Source: Xanthostigma xanthostigma
Taxonomy: Eukaryota; Arthropoda; Insecta; Raphidioptera; Raphidiidae
Assembly: GCA_963575645.1 (NCBI GenBank)
Contig: OY754470.1
Location: 25,464,501 to 25,528,500, forward strand
Direction of reading: 5' to 3'
DNA length: 64,000 nt
Made by a program: the position numbers and the translations under genes. The notes under the pieces were generated by a model. It saw nothing but the letters and a program-made list of their open reading frames with translations, did no database searches and was not told the DNA's origin. Positions 23,129 to 34,970 of this stretch are shown here, piece after piece. Position 1 is the first letter of the stretch. Each line of letters opens with the position of its first letter.

Positions 23129-23504
23129 TTGGATCGAAAAGTTCTAGTTTAGAATAGAAAGGATTTTGTTGTTTAAAATCAGATCACAAATAAATATTAA
23201 AACAAATTCGTGGAAAAATTAGGTCTGCACTTTTCTGACACCAGGGAGAGTTTTGAAACTACTAATTATTTTTTACACATTAATTCGTTTATTTTTACAC
23301 CAGTACTAAAAACGTAAAATAAAAGTAGATTTCCAGTAATTAACACAATTTTGTTTAAAATTAAACGTAAGTTTTAGATTACGAATAAAAACTTGTTTAA
23401 CAATAAATCATTTCCGTCAAGTTCGCAAATTATATGATCATCATTTAGTCTACATCTTTCGGTCATCAATGTTAGCCAATAAATATAATATAAATTGTAT
23501 TTAC
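23129..23504. other. Intron sequence 3' of the 23505-23683 exon
   Basis: AT-rich, with no further exon seen. Sequence on this side is intronic for the minus-strand gene. Confidence 0.5.
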
Positions 23505-23683
23505 CTTTGATAATTCTGGTGTTGTTGCATGACGAGAGGCTGCTGACTAGCACAAGCCGCCGGCGCTGAATTCTGCGTCAACAGTTTGTGTTGCTGTTGC
23601 CGCTGAAGCATCTGCTTGCCGTACACGCCGTAACCGAAACCGTAAATTTCATCTTCTTCTTTATCGCTTAAACAACTCGACGG
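23505..23683 (-). CDS. Internal exon of an unrecognised conserved gene
   Basis: Minus-strand exon of 179 bp. The acceptor is TTGTTTGTTTCAG (AG at 23685-23684) and the donor is AAAG|GTAAATAC (GT at 23504-23503). It reads PSSCLSDKEEDEIYGFGYG, VYGKQMLQRQQQHKLLTQ, then a Q/A/S-rich tail ending HQNYQR. It starts in phase 0 and ends in phase 2. The acidic EEDEIYGFGYG core has the look of a conserved regulatory or scaffold segment, while the QRQQQH/QQPL part is low complexity. It joins in phase to the exon at 26114-26398, giving ...VPGKYS-PSSCLSDKEEDEI. GC-rich codons contrast with the AT-rich surroundings. I do not recognise the family. The next exon downstream is not found in the window. Confidence 0.85.
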
Positions 23684-24257
23684 CTGAAACAAACAAATAA
23701 CAATTGTTATTATATTAACAACAGCATCACTATGAATTAGACATGAGAAAAAATGACATTGATTTTAAAAATCGCAACTAAGCCACATTTCAAAACGTAT
23801 ACATCATCAGATATTCTTATACGACTCCTAGATAGTTTTGTCCCTGTTTTTGAATTTTGTCTTACATAAATCAAAATGAAAAACGTGTCGCCCTTGAAAT
23901 TCGCGTCAGTTAATACAGTGTTTCTAGTATTCTTTAAAAAAAACAATTATACAATAATTGTGAACTCGTGTAATTTTTAGTAATATAGTTCTGACTTACG
24001 CAATGAACTTATTGTAGCTATCAAGATACGTCATATTTTATTGAACCACCGAATTTTTGTACTAACCAGAAATTATACAAAAATGTGAAATGTGTAATTT
24101 CACGATTGCTATATACAGGTATTTTATAGCGGGGTGTGCAGACAAATATTTTTGCACACCTTATAAAACAGCTGCTTTTCATTCTTGTACATTGGACATA
24201 AAATATACTTGGCACTAGTGCGTAAAGTAAAAAATTTCAGCCAATTGAGCGACGGGA

Positions 24258-24882
24258 CCATTCCAACTTCAAAAATGTTTACATTTGATTATAATAAAGA
24301 AAAGAAAATTTCTGATATCGCGTGAGGTGACGCGGGTAATTGCTAGTATACAATATGATATTTGCTATTCGTTGCCATGGTTACCTACATAATATGTTCC
24401 ACGTCATGTAAAAATTAATCAAAGCATGCCCAACTAGTTTATTTCTGACAGATCCATAAAACAAAAGAGCGGCTGATTTTTTTTTTATTTTCAAAATATT
24501 TCCGAAACTATAAAGTTTAGAAAAAAAAAATTTAACGAAACTTTCTTGAAAAAATAAATAGAATAATAAGTCGTTACGAAAAGTATACCATTATTATATA
24601 AAAACATCGTTATAGCATATATCTCTTCTGCGCATGCGCCGGATTTCCCCAAAAACAATAGGGCTCTTTGTATTTGCATACCAAACATCCTCCAAAAATT
24701 TGGTTTCAATCCGCTCATCCGTTTGACCTGTATCGTGTTCACAGACTAACAGACGCACAGAGTGTTTCCAAAAATATGTCTTTTGGATTCGGGGGACCTC
24801 AAAACGGAAAAATATTGTAAAATTTTTGAAAAGTGATTTTTGACCTAAACTAGTACCATTCCTCACTTGTGGGTTGGATTGG
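24258..24882 (-). mobile_element. CCATTCCAAC family, copy b
   Basis: Inverted copy of the repeat at 28228-28862, lying in the 2.4-kb intron between the two minus-strand host exons. The ends CCATTCCAAC and GTTGGATTGG are kept, with one change at the right end. Confidence 0.85.
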
Positions 24883-25392
24883 TAAAAATGCGATCTAACC
24901 AATTCAACAGTAAATTTCCATAAACGACCTATCAAACAGATGTGAAGTTCAAAATGTGAAAAATGCTGAATACTGAAAATTAAGTAAAAACCAGCTATTT
25001 TATAGGGGGTATCTCGAACGAATTGATATATATCGTATGACTGTTAAAACTCACTGACTCGTTTTTCGTAGAGTCGTCACATAATAACATTCATAGGTTT
25101 TTGATACACAAAGTTGTCAAACGAAAGGTATTTAGTTTCGTAATTTAATTGTCTTGTGAAAATTTAGAGACCAGACCAGACCTTATATTCTCATCGTTCC
25201 CTCTCTAATCTATATAATCAATACAAAATAGTAGGATAAAGGACACTTCAACTAAATAAATCAAACGCCAAATTTGCAACGTTCATCAGGCAAGTTTATT
25301 GGTTAGAATCCTTGTTTACATTTTTCTCTCGTCCTAATAAAAAATTGGCAATCTCGCAAATTAATCAATGCCAAAAAAAAAACTATAAAGTG

Positions 25393-25829
25393 TAATAATA
25401 TAATAATAATAATGCGTTTAACGTCCGTTTCTCGACTGTACGTCATTACAGACGCCATTCGCACCATTACTATTTTCCATCTATCACACTTCCCGTTATT
25501 TTCTATATTTTTCAACTTCAACTAATTAATAGCAATGGGCGAATGAAGGAATGTTAGGACATTAGGATAAGCTAGGCAAATTTTGAGCATAGGAGTTTGA
25601 CAGGTAATCGGCCATGGCCTTAAATAAAGAACCATCTCGATATTTATCTGGAATTATTGTGGGAAACCATGGAAAACCTCAACAAGATGGCCGGTGCAGG
25701 AATTACCGTTATTCAGCGAGAGGCAGCATGAAAAAGTCCCAGCCACATCTTCTCCCGCTGGGATTCCAATCCGGTACCTCCTGAATGCGAGTCTAGTGCT
25801 CTCACCACTACGCTACACCGCTCGGTACC
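25393..25829 (-). mobile_element. tRNA-derived SINE, near full length
   Basis: On the minus strand the head reads GAGCGGTGTAGCGTAGTGGT, with the A box TAGCGTAGTGG. A weak B box (GGATTGGAATCCC) comes about 45 bases later, followed by the same body as 10164-10550 and an ATT tail. TSD ATAAAGTG at 25385-25392 and 25830-25837. It is intronic to the host gene. Confidence 0.9.
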
Positions 25830-26113
25830 ATAAAGTGCATTTATCTGATTTTTCTTATTAAAAATTATTCGAAAATTCCAAATAAATTTTTTTATTACGA
25901 CGATATAGAAAGGATGCACTTAATGAAATATCCTAACCTATAAAACTTGTCTGATGAAGTAGATAAACACTATACGAAACGTTGCTTTGTAATATTTAGC
26001 ATTTCACTTTATTTAGGCCAAGTTCTCATTATCTTACTATTTATCAATCATCACGGACGATATCAATTTAAAATTTATAAATGTTGATAATGTTTTTCGA
26101 CAGAGATGCTTAC

Positions 26114-26398
26114 AGAATATTTTCCAGGCACATAGATCGGCTGCGAATGCGAAGTGGTAAGACCGCCGCCGTGCGGTCCGGTGAGTCCGGCGTGGCCGGT
26201 GTGAACCAGCAGTTGATTAGGTCCTCCGGATGGCGGTGTTCCGGGGGTACCGGCACCGAGTACGCGCATACGAGGCGACATCTCGTCCCATTCGCGTCGT
26301 CTCAGCTCCTCCAGGTGTTCGAGTACGTCGCCGTAGTGCGTGTTAAACGTGTCGGCATATCTCGACGCCAGACCCTCCAGGTAACCGCGTTCACCGTC
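26114..26398 (-). CDS. Internal exon of an unrecognised conserved gene
   Basis: Minus-strand exon of 285 bp (95 codons, phase 0 to phase 0). The acceptor is TGTTTGTTTTAG (AG at 26400-26399) and the donor is TATTCT|GTAAGC (GT at 26113-26112). It reads DGERGYLEGLASRYADTFNT, HYGDVLEHLEELRRREWDEM, SPRMRVLGAGTPGTPPSGG, a G/H/T-rich linker, then SQPIYVPGKYS. The first half is probably helical (EHLEELRRREW) and the second half is disordered. High GC3 (CTG, GAC, GTC, CGC codons) against AT-rich flanks supports real selection. The next exon is 23505-23683. I do not recognise the protein; a cytoskeletal or synaptic scaffold is only a guess. The upstream exons are not found. Confidence 0.88.
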
Positions 26399-26575
26399 CT
26401 AAAACAAACATTACATGTTCTGTCATTAACCAGGTACACGCATGCGCAGTACTGGGTTGTTGTTATTATGTATAAAAAAATATATCTGATTAATTTAGAG
26501 CCAGAAAGGATGAGATTTCGAATTTCCGGACTGGTCGTCATTCTTTTTAACGTATACAATTTGTTAACTAAGAGA

Positions 26576-26720
26576 ATAGCGTAGCGGTTAAAGTGCTAGA
26601 CTCGCATTCTGTACGTAAATGGTTTGAGTTTCGACTAAGACATTTTTTTCTATTACATTTCGTTGAGGAACAGTTATTCTTGTAGTGACTATTTTTATTG
26701 AGATTAAATTATAAAAGTTG
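26576..26720 (+). mobile_element. Diverged SINE 5' part
   Basis: TAGCGTAGCGGTTAAAGTGC followed by TAGACTCGCATTCTG repeats the tRNA-like head of the SINE at 25829 (A box TAGCGTAGCGG). The following GTTTGAGTTTCGAC is a degraded B box. The 3' body is missing. It is not a working tRNA gene. Confidence 0.65.
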
Positions 26721-26985
26721 TTACATTAGAAGCTTACTAGCCGTCCTGCTGCTCCAAGATCGAGCAAAACTAGTTATGTAACTTTTTTTAAAGCATGTTA
26801 AAGAAATAATAGAACAGCTTTAATAACTTGGTCTTTTCTTAATATTAATTTACATCGAACAGTATTTTTCTATGATAAGATGCTCGCGCAGTAATCAAAT
26901 ACTGTAAGAGCAAATTTTAAGTATTAATATTTTTACTAAATATAATAATTTTAGTTCATTTTTTGTTAAATACTTACGTATTTTG

Positions 26986-27250
26986 CAGTGGCGGATTTAC
27001 ACATTTCCTATGTATAGGCTTTTAAATTTTTGCCGCCCTTAACTCTATAATTGTCAGTTCATAGATTATTTTTACAATCCAACAATTTGGTTGAAATTGA
27101 ATAAGAAATAGTTTTTGGGTATAATTTCTGAGCTAATCAAAGCTTAAACATGTCGGACTAATAGTGTACATTCGGTAAACGTAATCAAATAATCTTTATT
27201 TGCCGCCCCTAAAATATGCCGCCCTAGGCTCAAGCCTACTCAGCCTGCTG
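26986..27250. mobile_element. hAT-type element (265 bp)
   Basis: The 8-bp TSD GTATTTTG flanks it exactly (26978-26985 and 27251-27258). Ends are CAGTGGCGGATTTAC and GCCTGCTG, so the TIR is short (CAG...CTG). Subterminal GCCGCCCT words match a repeat family common in animals. No ORF. Confidence 0.85.
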
Positions 27251-27258
27251 GTATTTTG

Positions 27259-28227
27259 TCAAAATTTATTCGGCTTTCAAATTAATACTGAACTTTTTGT
27301 CTTAAAAATAAGCGTTTCCTAGTTATTTTAAGTTACTGTTTTCTAGACGCTTTGCAACCCTCTATAAAGAGTCGTGTGTGATTATCCAGTTACGAATTTA
27401 GGCAAAAACAAATATGTATGCAGAAGTATTCATTGAAAATATGTTTTTTTTTTTTTACTTTTTAACATGTATACCTATATCCTATGTCTGCTCATAATAT
27501 AACACGTACTTAGTAACGTTAAAAATTGATTTTTTGAAAATCATTTTTCAACTATTAGAATCTACTTAGCGCAATTCTGATACCCTAATGCACATCTGTA
27601 CGTCAAGCCCTTTTAAATGATACCTCGATTGTCGAAATAGATCCAGCAGTCTAGGAGGAGATAGCCGTACAAAAAAAAACTGCCAACATTTTCGATATTC
27701 CGATCAGCCGTATATAAAATACAATTACACTTCACATTAAACAATATTCAATTGAGTTCAATAAAATAGTACATAATTAAACAAATTAATCTATCGGTTT
27801 AAATCAACTTTTTGTGAACATCCTGTGTTTTAAAGGCTCTATGATTTTAATTATCCCGTAATAATTGTAATTTATAATAAAAAACAGTATTTTTAATTGT
27901 TCAATTGTATTTGACATACTCCAATGCGAACAAATATAAAAAGAGTAAAAATAGAAAATTTTAACTGCCTTGTTTATTTTGCAAACTATAAACGCTGAAA
28001 TTGTAAAATAAAATTTTATGGTAATGATTTGAGTGTATAAAATCGTACCAACTATAAAGTGAAACAGCAAGCGGAATTTCTGAATTTTACGACATTGATA
28101 TTTGAACCGATACAGAATTTTTCTTTACGTAAATATCAACACACGATAACAGCAAATAGCTGTACAAAATTCAACTATATTGTTTTAAAACCATTCTTAA
28201 TGTAAACAATTACAATAATTGTTTTAC
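27259..28227. other. AT-rich stretch without gene
   Basis: Nothing supportable seen. It may be intron 5' of the 26114-26398 exon. Confidence 0.35.
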
Positions 28228-28862
28228 CATTCCAACCCACAAGTGGGGAATGGTACTAGTTTAGGTCAAAAATCACTTTTCAAAAATTTTACTATATCTT
28301 TCCGTTTTGAGGTCCCCCGAATTCAAAAAACATATTTTTGGAAAAACTCTGTGCGTCTGTTAGTCTGTCTGTCTGTGAACACGATACAGATCAAACGGAT
28401 GAGCGGATTGAAACCAAATTTTGGGAGGATGTTTGGTATGCAAATATGAAGAGCCCTACTGTTTTTGGGGAAAATCGGCTCATGCGCAGAAGAGATATAT
28501 GCTAAAACGATATTTTTTATATAATAATGGTATACTTTTAATAACGGCTTATTATTCTATTTATTTTTTCAAGAAAATTTTGTTAAAAAAATGTTTTTTC
28601 CAAACTTTATAGTTTCGAAAATATTTTGAAAATAAAAAAATCGTCCGCTCTTTTGTTTTATAAATATGTCAGAAATAAACTAGGCATGCAATGATTAATT
28701 TTTATAGGACGTAGAACATACTATGTAGGTAACCATGGCAACGAATAGTTAGTATCATATTGAATACTAGCCATTGCCCGCGTCAGCTCACGCGATATCA
28801 ATAATTATTAATTTTGTTTTCTTTATTATAATCAAATGACAACATTTTTGAAGTTGGAATGG
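28228..28862 (+). mobile_element. CCATTCCAAC family, copy c
   Basis: The most complete copy, with ends CCATTCCAAC and GTTGGAATGG intact. Sequence shared with copies a, b and d includes CTGTGAACACGATACAG and TGGTATGCAAATATGAAGAG. Confidence 0.85.
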
Positions 28863-28955
28863 TCCCGTCGTCCAATTGGCTGAAATTTTTTATTTATTTC
28901 TAAGATTCTTGTATAAATATCCTCACTCCGTAAAATGTTTACGGGGTCAACCTAA

Positions 28956-29422
28956 ATCCGCTGCACAAGAGACTAGAAACGCTGCTAGAAACACTACCTG
29001 AACTTCTGCTGGCCGGTAGGCTGGGTACGAAACTGGAAATGACGTCACTGCGGGCTTGTCTGCTAGCTCACAAGATAGGTTTTAAAATTAGAACAGGGGA
29101 TATTTTTTCTTGCTAGGTCCGCTGCTATAGGTATGAGCAAGAACCAATCAAGAAGCAGTATCATGTCACGTGGGCGACTCGAACAAACGCCCACAAATAA
29201 ACACTATGCCATAGTGTGTATTCTGTTCAGAGACAATAAACATGCACTTATGTTATCGTTCTATCACTGCGCGCGTACCGGATCTACCCGCAGAGCAAGC
29301 TTGTAAAGACGTCGCGTGTGAAGCGAGCACATAATAGCAATTAAGAAAACCAGCGCTAGAAAACTAGTAGTGAAATGTAGCAAGAAACCTAGCGGAAACT
29401 CCCGCCTCGTGTGCAGCGGACG
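28956..29422. mobile_element. PIF/Harbinger MITE, GCTGCACACGA family
   Basis: The ends ATCCGCTGCACAAGAG and CTCGTGTGCAGCGGACG are near-complementary, with TSD TAA at 28953-28955 and 29423-29425. Internal CCAATCA (29144) and CACGTG (29167) recur in relatives. No transposase. Confidence 0.88.
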
Positions 29423-29527
29423 TAATATTAATTTAAATCGGTCATAAACGACGCCGTCCACATTTTAAATCACGTAACGTATAAAAAGAAAGCTTAAATT
29501 CAAATTTAATAAATTGTACCTATTCAG

Positions 29528-29901
29528 TAGAGCTGTAAAAGTAATGAGAAATTGTGTACCCGTATGTATTCGTTACTTAAAGAACCAGTACCCGTTACTT
29601 TCGTATCGTTACCTTACTCGTTACTTTTCATACGACATACAATCGTGTATAACAGCATCAAGAAGTGTATGTTCTCTGGCATCAGGCATGTACCATACCA
29701 TCGTGGCGCGTCGAATCGTGATACGGTATGACTTCGTTCGTATAACGTATAACCGCATCAAACGAGTCGAACTGACTCCATGTCAGTTCGATACGACAGA
29801 TGCGAGTAACGAAATGAATTTGTAAGTAACGATTCGGTACTTCGAGTCAGACGATGTACCCGTTACTCAGTAACGAATACATACGGTTTGTTACAGCTCT
29901 A
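29528..29901. mobile_element. hAT MITE (TAGAGCTGTAA ends)
   Basis: The 11-bp TIR TAGAGCTGTAA is exact at both ends. The 8-bp TSD CTATTCAG lies at 29520-29527 and 29902-29909. The interior is rich in repeated CGTTAC words on both strands. No ORF of note. Confidence 0.95.
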
Positions 29902-29989
29902 CTATTCAGACTGGTTTTGAAAAATTCACCGGAGATGTTTACAGCATTTACAGCTTGAAAAAATAGTTAAAACATTTAAATTAGTATAA

Positions 29990-30107
29990 TTTTTTGTAGT
30001 ACCGGAATTCTCGGGACATAGGTTTCATTTCCCGGTACTGAAGGCGATAACATTTTCCGGGAATTGCCGGTAAATTCGGTACCGGTAATTCCCGGGTGCA
30101 ATCCCTA
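29990..30107 (-). mobile_element. hAT terminal fragment
   Basis: On the minus strand it starts TAGGGATTGCACCCGGGAAT and continues with several CCGG-centred words. TAGGGAT-type ends are typical of hAT elements. Only one end is found. Confidence 0.5.
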
Positions 30108-30114
30108 GATATGA

Positions 30115-30780
30115 CACACGGCTTATGGCAGTAGTGTATATCGTAGTTTGTTGTCAACAGTGTTAATAATAACTTAATAATTAAGACATTATAAAAAACA
30201 TGGATGTGATTCATAATTTAATTAACCTCCCTCCCCCCTGATTCCTAACCCGAGATAGGAGGTAGGTACCTCCGCTTGACCTGGCAGAGCACACATTTAA
30301 AAAGTTTACGCCCCGCCACTGGTGACACTTCTGTGAATATTTCTTCTGTGTGTCAGTTAAGGTACTGTTTTCTCAGCCTGTGGCCTCCAAGTAAAAGTTA
30401 TCATCTCAAGTCGACAAAGCTATATCATTAACTCACTCTGCGTCTGGATTTGCTGCATTTGGCTTGCTGTCGCTCTGCTGCTATCCTGCTGAAACCCCGA
30501 CGGAGTTCATATTCCCCATTTAACTTTTCTTTAAGCTAAATTTCAGTCATATAAAAAGTTTTATTAGAAAATATTGTAGAAAAAATATAGCCACCGAAAA
30601 TTCACTTCAGTTTAAATTAAATGTTTTACTTTCTATTTGTTTCCTGAATGAACTTTTTTCGATTAGTTTCAAGTTTATAAACTATGTTTTCAAGCACAGT
30701 ATTTTTTTTTATTGTTACTGTATAGTACCTTAATCTATAAGGTGTTATATTATATTTCCAAAACTTAACAGTTAAACATT
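30115..30780. other. Gene-poor stretch
   Basis: Contains a lone hAT-like terminus, CGCCCCGCCACTG (30310-30322), resembling the ends at 26986 and 53129. Nothing else is supported. Confidence 0.4.
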
Positions 30781-30784
30781 TTTT

Positions 30785-31582
30785 TTACAAAACTTGTAAA
30801 AATAAATAGTATAAAAATAAATAGTATACCTACCATTACTATACAGAGTGACCGATAATAGCTCGTATTACTCTCGAGAGAAGAAACTATGACTAATTTG
30901 GAATGATTTAACATCTATCATTTGGGAGTCGGAAATGCGTCATTTTCGAGAAAATCTACTTCGGTTTTCTTTTTACAAAAATCTGAAATTTGGGAGTTAA
31001 AAATTAAAAAAAAATATTCTCAATTTTTAGCCTGAATTTTTCCATGATCTGATAGCTTAGCAATTGGCAACCTTCCTTAAGCTACAAATCACGTTTACTG
31101 TTAGACTTTATGTTGTGTGCTTAAACTTACAATAAATAAAAAAAATAAAATGAAAATTCTTCACAGAAGTGTCATTATCATAAAAAAATGACGCATTTCC
31201 GATCCCCGAGTGATAGAGGTTAAATCATCAAAATTACTACCTACAATAGTTTCTTCTTCCGAGAGTAATACGAGCAATTACCGGTCACCCTATATAAAAA
31301 ACAACGTGATAGCATCTCTTCTGTGCATGCGTCGATTTTTCAAAAAAACAATAGGGTTTATCATATTTGCATATTAAAAATCCTTCCGAAATTTGGTTTT
31401 AATCCGCTCATCCGTTTTACCTATGTCGTGTTCACAGACAAACACACCAACAGAAAACCAGACGCATTGTCATTTTCCAAAAATTGGATTCGGGGGACCC
31501 CAAAACGAAAAATATAGGTAGTAAAATTTAGAAAAGTGAATTTTGACCTAAATTAGTATCATTCACTCGTGGTGTTGGAATG
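30785..31582 (-). mobile_element. CCATTCCAAC family, copy d (interrupted)
   Basis: The right end GTTGGAATGG is at 31573-31582 and the body runs leftward to 31295. It resumes left of the inserted mariner-type MITE at about 30785-30841 (AGTATACCTACCATTAC). Copies b and c supply the uninterrupted sequence across the insertion point. Confidence 0.8.
30842..31294. mobile_element. Tc1/mariner-type MITE with long arms
   Basis: The ends TACAGAGTGACCG and CGGTCACCCTATA begin inverted arms of about 120 bp that share CTCGTATTACTCTCG and AAATGCGTCATTTT-like words. A TA dinucleotide lies on each side (30840-30841, 31295-31296). It is inserted in copy d of the CCATTCCAAC repeat. Confidence 0.85.
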
Positions 31583-31883
31583 GTAAAATCACATAAGTAC
31601 CCACTTAAACGTGTACAGCATGTATATCGTAGTAGTCAGTACTGAGAACACTATTTGTATATTGTCTGGCAGAACACATCTCCGTCTTCAGATGTAGTTG
31701 TTTAGTTTAGACAGAGATGGAGAATAACGATGTATTATTGCCACACCGTGAAGAAGATTAGCTACTAAGGGGATTACATCCCGTAATGGGATTGCATATT
31801 ACCCCACTCATTCTAAATGCTTTCTGAAATACATATACAAATATACAGTTTGTATATTCTGTGCAAAGTGTCTGACGACAAAA

Positions 31884-32428
31884 AACCGGCCAAGTGCGAG
31901 TCGGACTCGCGCACCGAAGGTTCCGTACAAACGTAGGTATGTAAATATTTCGTCCATCACAGGAATCGAGTCTCGAAGATTTATCCCGCTTTAGCGTTGG
32001 AAAACTGTTGTCCCCATACATCGACATAACTCGCGATCATTTTACCAACTAACTGTGAGTTCAGATGGACTACCCGAATTGTATTATACCGTGACTATAT
32101 CTGATAGCTTTGCAAGAGTTCTCATAATTGTATTTCAATAAATGTTCGAGTATACTGCTGTATAAAAGTACCGTTAGCGGATTCTTGTTTTGTATTAGAA
32201 CGTGCGTATCATATTGTTGCGGTTTGTGTGTGTATAGTATAGAATGTATTGTGTATAAAAAATTTGATTTTTCATTATTTGTTGTTATAGCGGCAATAGA
32301 AATACACACTCTGTGAAAATTTCAACTCTCTACCTATTACGGTTCATGAGATACAGCTCGCTGACATAACGGAGGCTTAGTAATAGGGTCCCATTGAGCA
32401 CCCTTCGGGTATATAACCCTAAAAATGT
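31884..32428 (+). repeat. Lepidoptera-type interspersed repeat
   Basis: Starts GGCCAAGTGCGAGTCGGACT and GGTTCCGTAC. It ends ATAGGGTCCC and CCCTTCGGGTATATAACCCT. I know this layout as a very abundant repeat in moth and butterfly genomes. The middle (about 31950-32320) is diverged or replaced. Confidence 0.75.
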
Positions 32429-32634
32429 TAAGGGCTTTGTGAGACTGGATAATGGTGTCAATTTTATTTTTTGTTATAACTAATGCTGATTGCTGGGGTT
32501 GTAGAAAGCATTATCAGACAATCCAGTTTGACAATTGACCTTAGATTGTGAACCATATTTTTTTTATGAGAAAAGCACTGAAGATTTTTAAATCGTTCCT
32601 GCTTGATAAATGATTGATCGATTGAAAAGACTTT

Positions 32635-32990
32635 TTTATGGAAACGTCTAATGACGCGTTTGGTTGGGAGTCTAACCGTGCGATTGGAGCGACACTTTTA
32701 TCGAAGGACGTTACGTTTTAGTGTGTTTAATTAAACATGGCTTTAGTTGAAGATAGCAGGGCGAAATTTAGTTACTAGAATTTGGTTTGATGAAAGCGCG
32801 TGACGCTTGCTTTGTGTATGCATATAGTATAACTTGCCTTTTGTTAAAGACGACAACTAGATGACAGGGCAAAATGTATTTACAAGGCGATGTTTTGTTA
32901 CTAGAATTTCGCTAGTTGACAGAGCGAATTTTGCTTAAATTTTTGTTTCACATCTGCCAGGCGTCAAAATGAGTTCGTGTCTGGTTTATA
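32635..32990 (+). repeat. Interspersed repeat, copy 2
   Basis: Relative of 12480-12800. GCGTGACGCTTGCTTTGTGT and CATGGCTTTAGTTGAAG are shared. A short related piece lies inverted at 40770-40850 (GCAGATGTGAAACA, ATTCTAGTAACTAA). Confidence 0.65.
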
Positions 32991-33683
32991 ATTATATAAC
33001 TTAAAATTTTTGATAATTTAGAAAATATGATGTTGTTCAGGCAAAGTTTTAAAGTTAGACCAATTCCCTCACCAATTGAAAATGATATTATACTATTGCA
33101 TATTATATAATAGCTTCATTGTGACAAGCAGCTTTACATAGTGGAAAAAGATGAAAAAGCGGTGAATTATAGCGGACTAGATTTTAATAATATTCTTTGT
33201 CTTCTGTTTTATTAAAGTCAACTGAAACAATTTACATACATTTTAGTTGAATAAGTATTTGAATTCTTATAATTAAATCGCAGAAATATTAAAAGTTTTC
33301 ATGTCAAAGTTTTATGAATCTTTTATAAATATTATGCAATGACTTCAATTATAAACCCATTCTTGACATAAAACAATGGTTATAGGCAACTATAATACTT
33401 TTGTTCTTTCATACTAGTTTAGTTAGAAATAATACACGTCTTGAAAAGTTAATATAGAAGTGATAATCATTGAAACGGGTTCATAAGTTTCACTTCCCTC
33501 GTGAGCTTATATGGCCGAGACTAACGCGGTTTTTTAAAATTTATTTTAGAGATGTTTTCTCGTTGTCTGAAATATTACCCACTGTATATAAAAAATAAGT
33601 GATTTTTTATTTTATTATTACTCTAATAATATCCTTACAATTACAGAAAGCTATACCTCAATGTTTTCTTTTATTTTCATTAG

Positions 33684-33790
33684 ATACGTTTCAATTTAAT
33701 AATTGGTTTAAAATAAGAAGAGCTACACATATATTATATAAAAGACTAGACATTCTGGAAGTTCATAAATTGCCACTGGAACCATCCTAA
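33684..33790 (+). other. Possible terminal exon, weak
   Basis: A T-rich run and TTAG (33680-33683) precede an open segment reading TFQFNNWFKIRRATHILY and KRLDILEVHKLPLEPS, then a stop. The charged, non-repetitive sequence is unlike the surrounding AT-rich noise. There is no partner exon and no poly(A) signal nearby. Confidence 0.2.
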
Positions 33791-34311
33791 GTAATTACAA
33801 AAAAAACGTCGTACAAAAAAAAACTCAGGATGCATTATACATCAAGGAGACTGCAACATCTTGAGATTAGTTGCGGCGAAAATGCATAGATCACGGAGGT
33901 AACAAAATTACGAAGCTAAAGTACTTCGTATTATGGAAAACGCAGAGGAGATCGTGCATTATTGAAAGGAAACTGACGTCAATGAGTTCAATTTTCGAGC
34001 ATCAATAATCTAAAATTTCCCTCTTGAAAAGAAAAAAAATATTTGCAATTAACAAATATTATGATTTATTATTGTTTAGTCCGGTCAAAATAGACAAAAA
34101 AATAATTCGCATAAAGGTCCCTACCGATCCTACAAAAAATGTATTCAAGGTTTAAGGTTAAAAGTATCGTGTTTTCTGCACTTTTCTCGTAAACGATAAA
34201 TGTTATCTAAAAATAGGTCAGACAAAAGTTGTAGATCATGCAATTTTCTACAAGAATTGTTCTTATACTTTTTTCCCTACGAGTCATCCATTCTTTTGAA
34301 ATTGTGATTTC

Positions 34312-34970
34312 TAGGGATGCATCGATACGCCTTTTCGCCGATACGTTACCGATACTTTTATAAAAATATCGGCGATACCGATACGCTTATTGTGAATTCA
34401 AAAATGAAGGTATAATAAATAAATCACAAGTCAGATTTTTTTTATTAATATAAAAAGTAGAGACATAGGTTAATATTAGATAATTAAAAATTTTAGTAAT
34501 TAAAATTAACATTGATAAGATTTTTGTTTAAAAAACAAAGTAATCTTAAGTTTTGCGGAGAAAGGTGATTTCGCAAGTCTGTTTGAATAAGACCTGCGCT
34601 GGAAAATAGTCTCTCAGATGCGACAGAACTCATTTGGAAACTAAAGTAGGTACTTCTGCGCAATTTTTTTCAAGTTTGAGTATAAGACGTCATTGCGCCA
34701 GAAAACGAATGTATGACAAATTCTAAGCGCGACAACGGTCAACTTAGCGAAATATTACTGATATGTGAGTGAGAGGCCAAAGCGGGCGGGAGAAACAAGA
34801 CACGGGGTTTCCCCGAGCATAGTTCGTGCCTCGTTTGCAACGAAATAGACGAGACAACACGCTCGTTTACACTACATTTTTAAATTAAAAAGTATCGTTG
34901 AATCGGTCATAATAATATCGTCGATACCGATATATCGGCTAACCCGAAGTATCTCCGATATATCGTCATT
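34312..34970 (-). mobile_element. hAT element remnant
   Basis: The left end is TAGGGATGCATCGATACG, a typical hAT terminus, followed by GATA/TATC-rich subterminal sequence that reappears at the right side (ATCGTCGATACCGATATATC). No matching right TIR is present. It encodes the transposase tail at 34493-34639 on the minus strand. Confidence 0.75.
34493..34639 (-). pseudogene. hAT transposase C-terminal dimerisation fragment
   Basis: A minus-strand frame of 48 codons and a stop reads FQMSSVASERLFSSAGLIQT, DLRNHLSPQNLRLLCFLNKN, LINVNFNY. The pattern SxxSERxFSxAGxIxTxxRxxLxPxxxxxLxFLxxN is the hATC dimerisation motif found at the C-terminus of ZBED/hAT transposases. The motif itself is intact, but the DDE core and BED finger are gone, so no active transposase is possible. 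It sits in an element interrupting a foldback repeat. Confidence 0.93.

Noticed and set aside
24594-24935. Minus-strand frames of 83-113 codons
   Set aside because: They lie within copy b of the CCATTCCAAC repeat. Equivalent frames in copies a, c and d are broken at different places.
26576-26650. A functional tRNA gene at TAGCGTAGCGG
   Set aside because: It matches the SINE head at 25829, and the T-arm is degraded.
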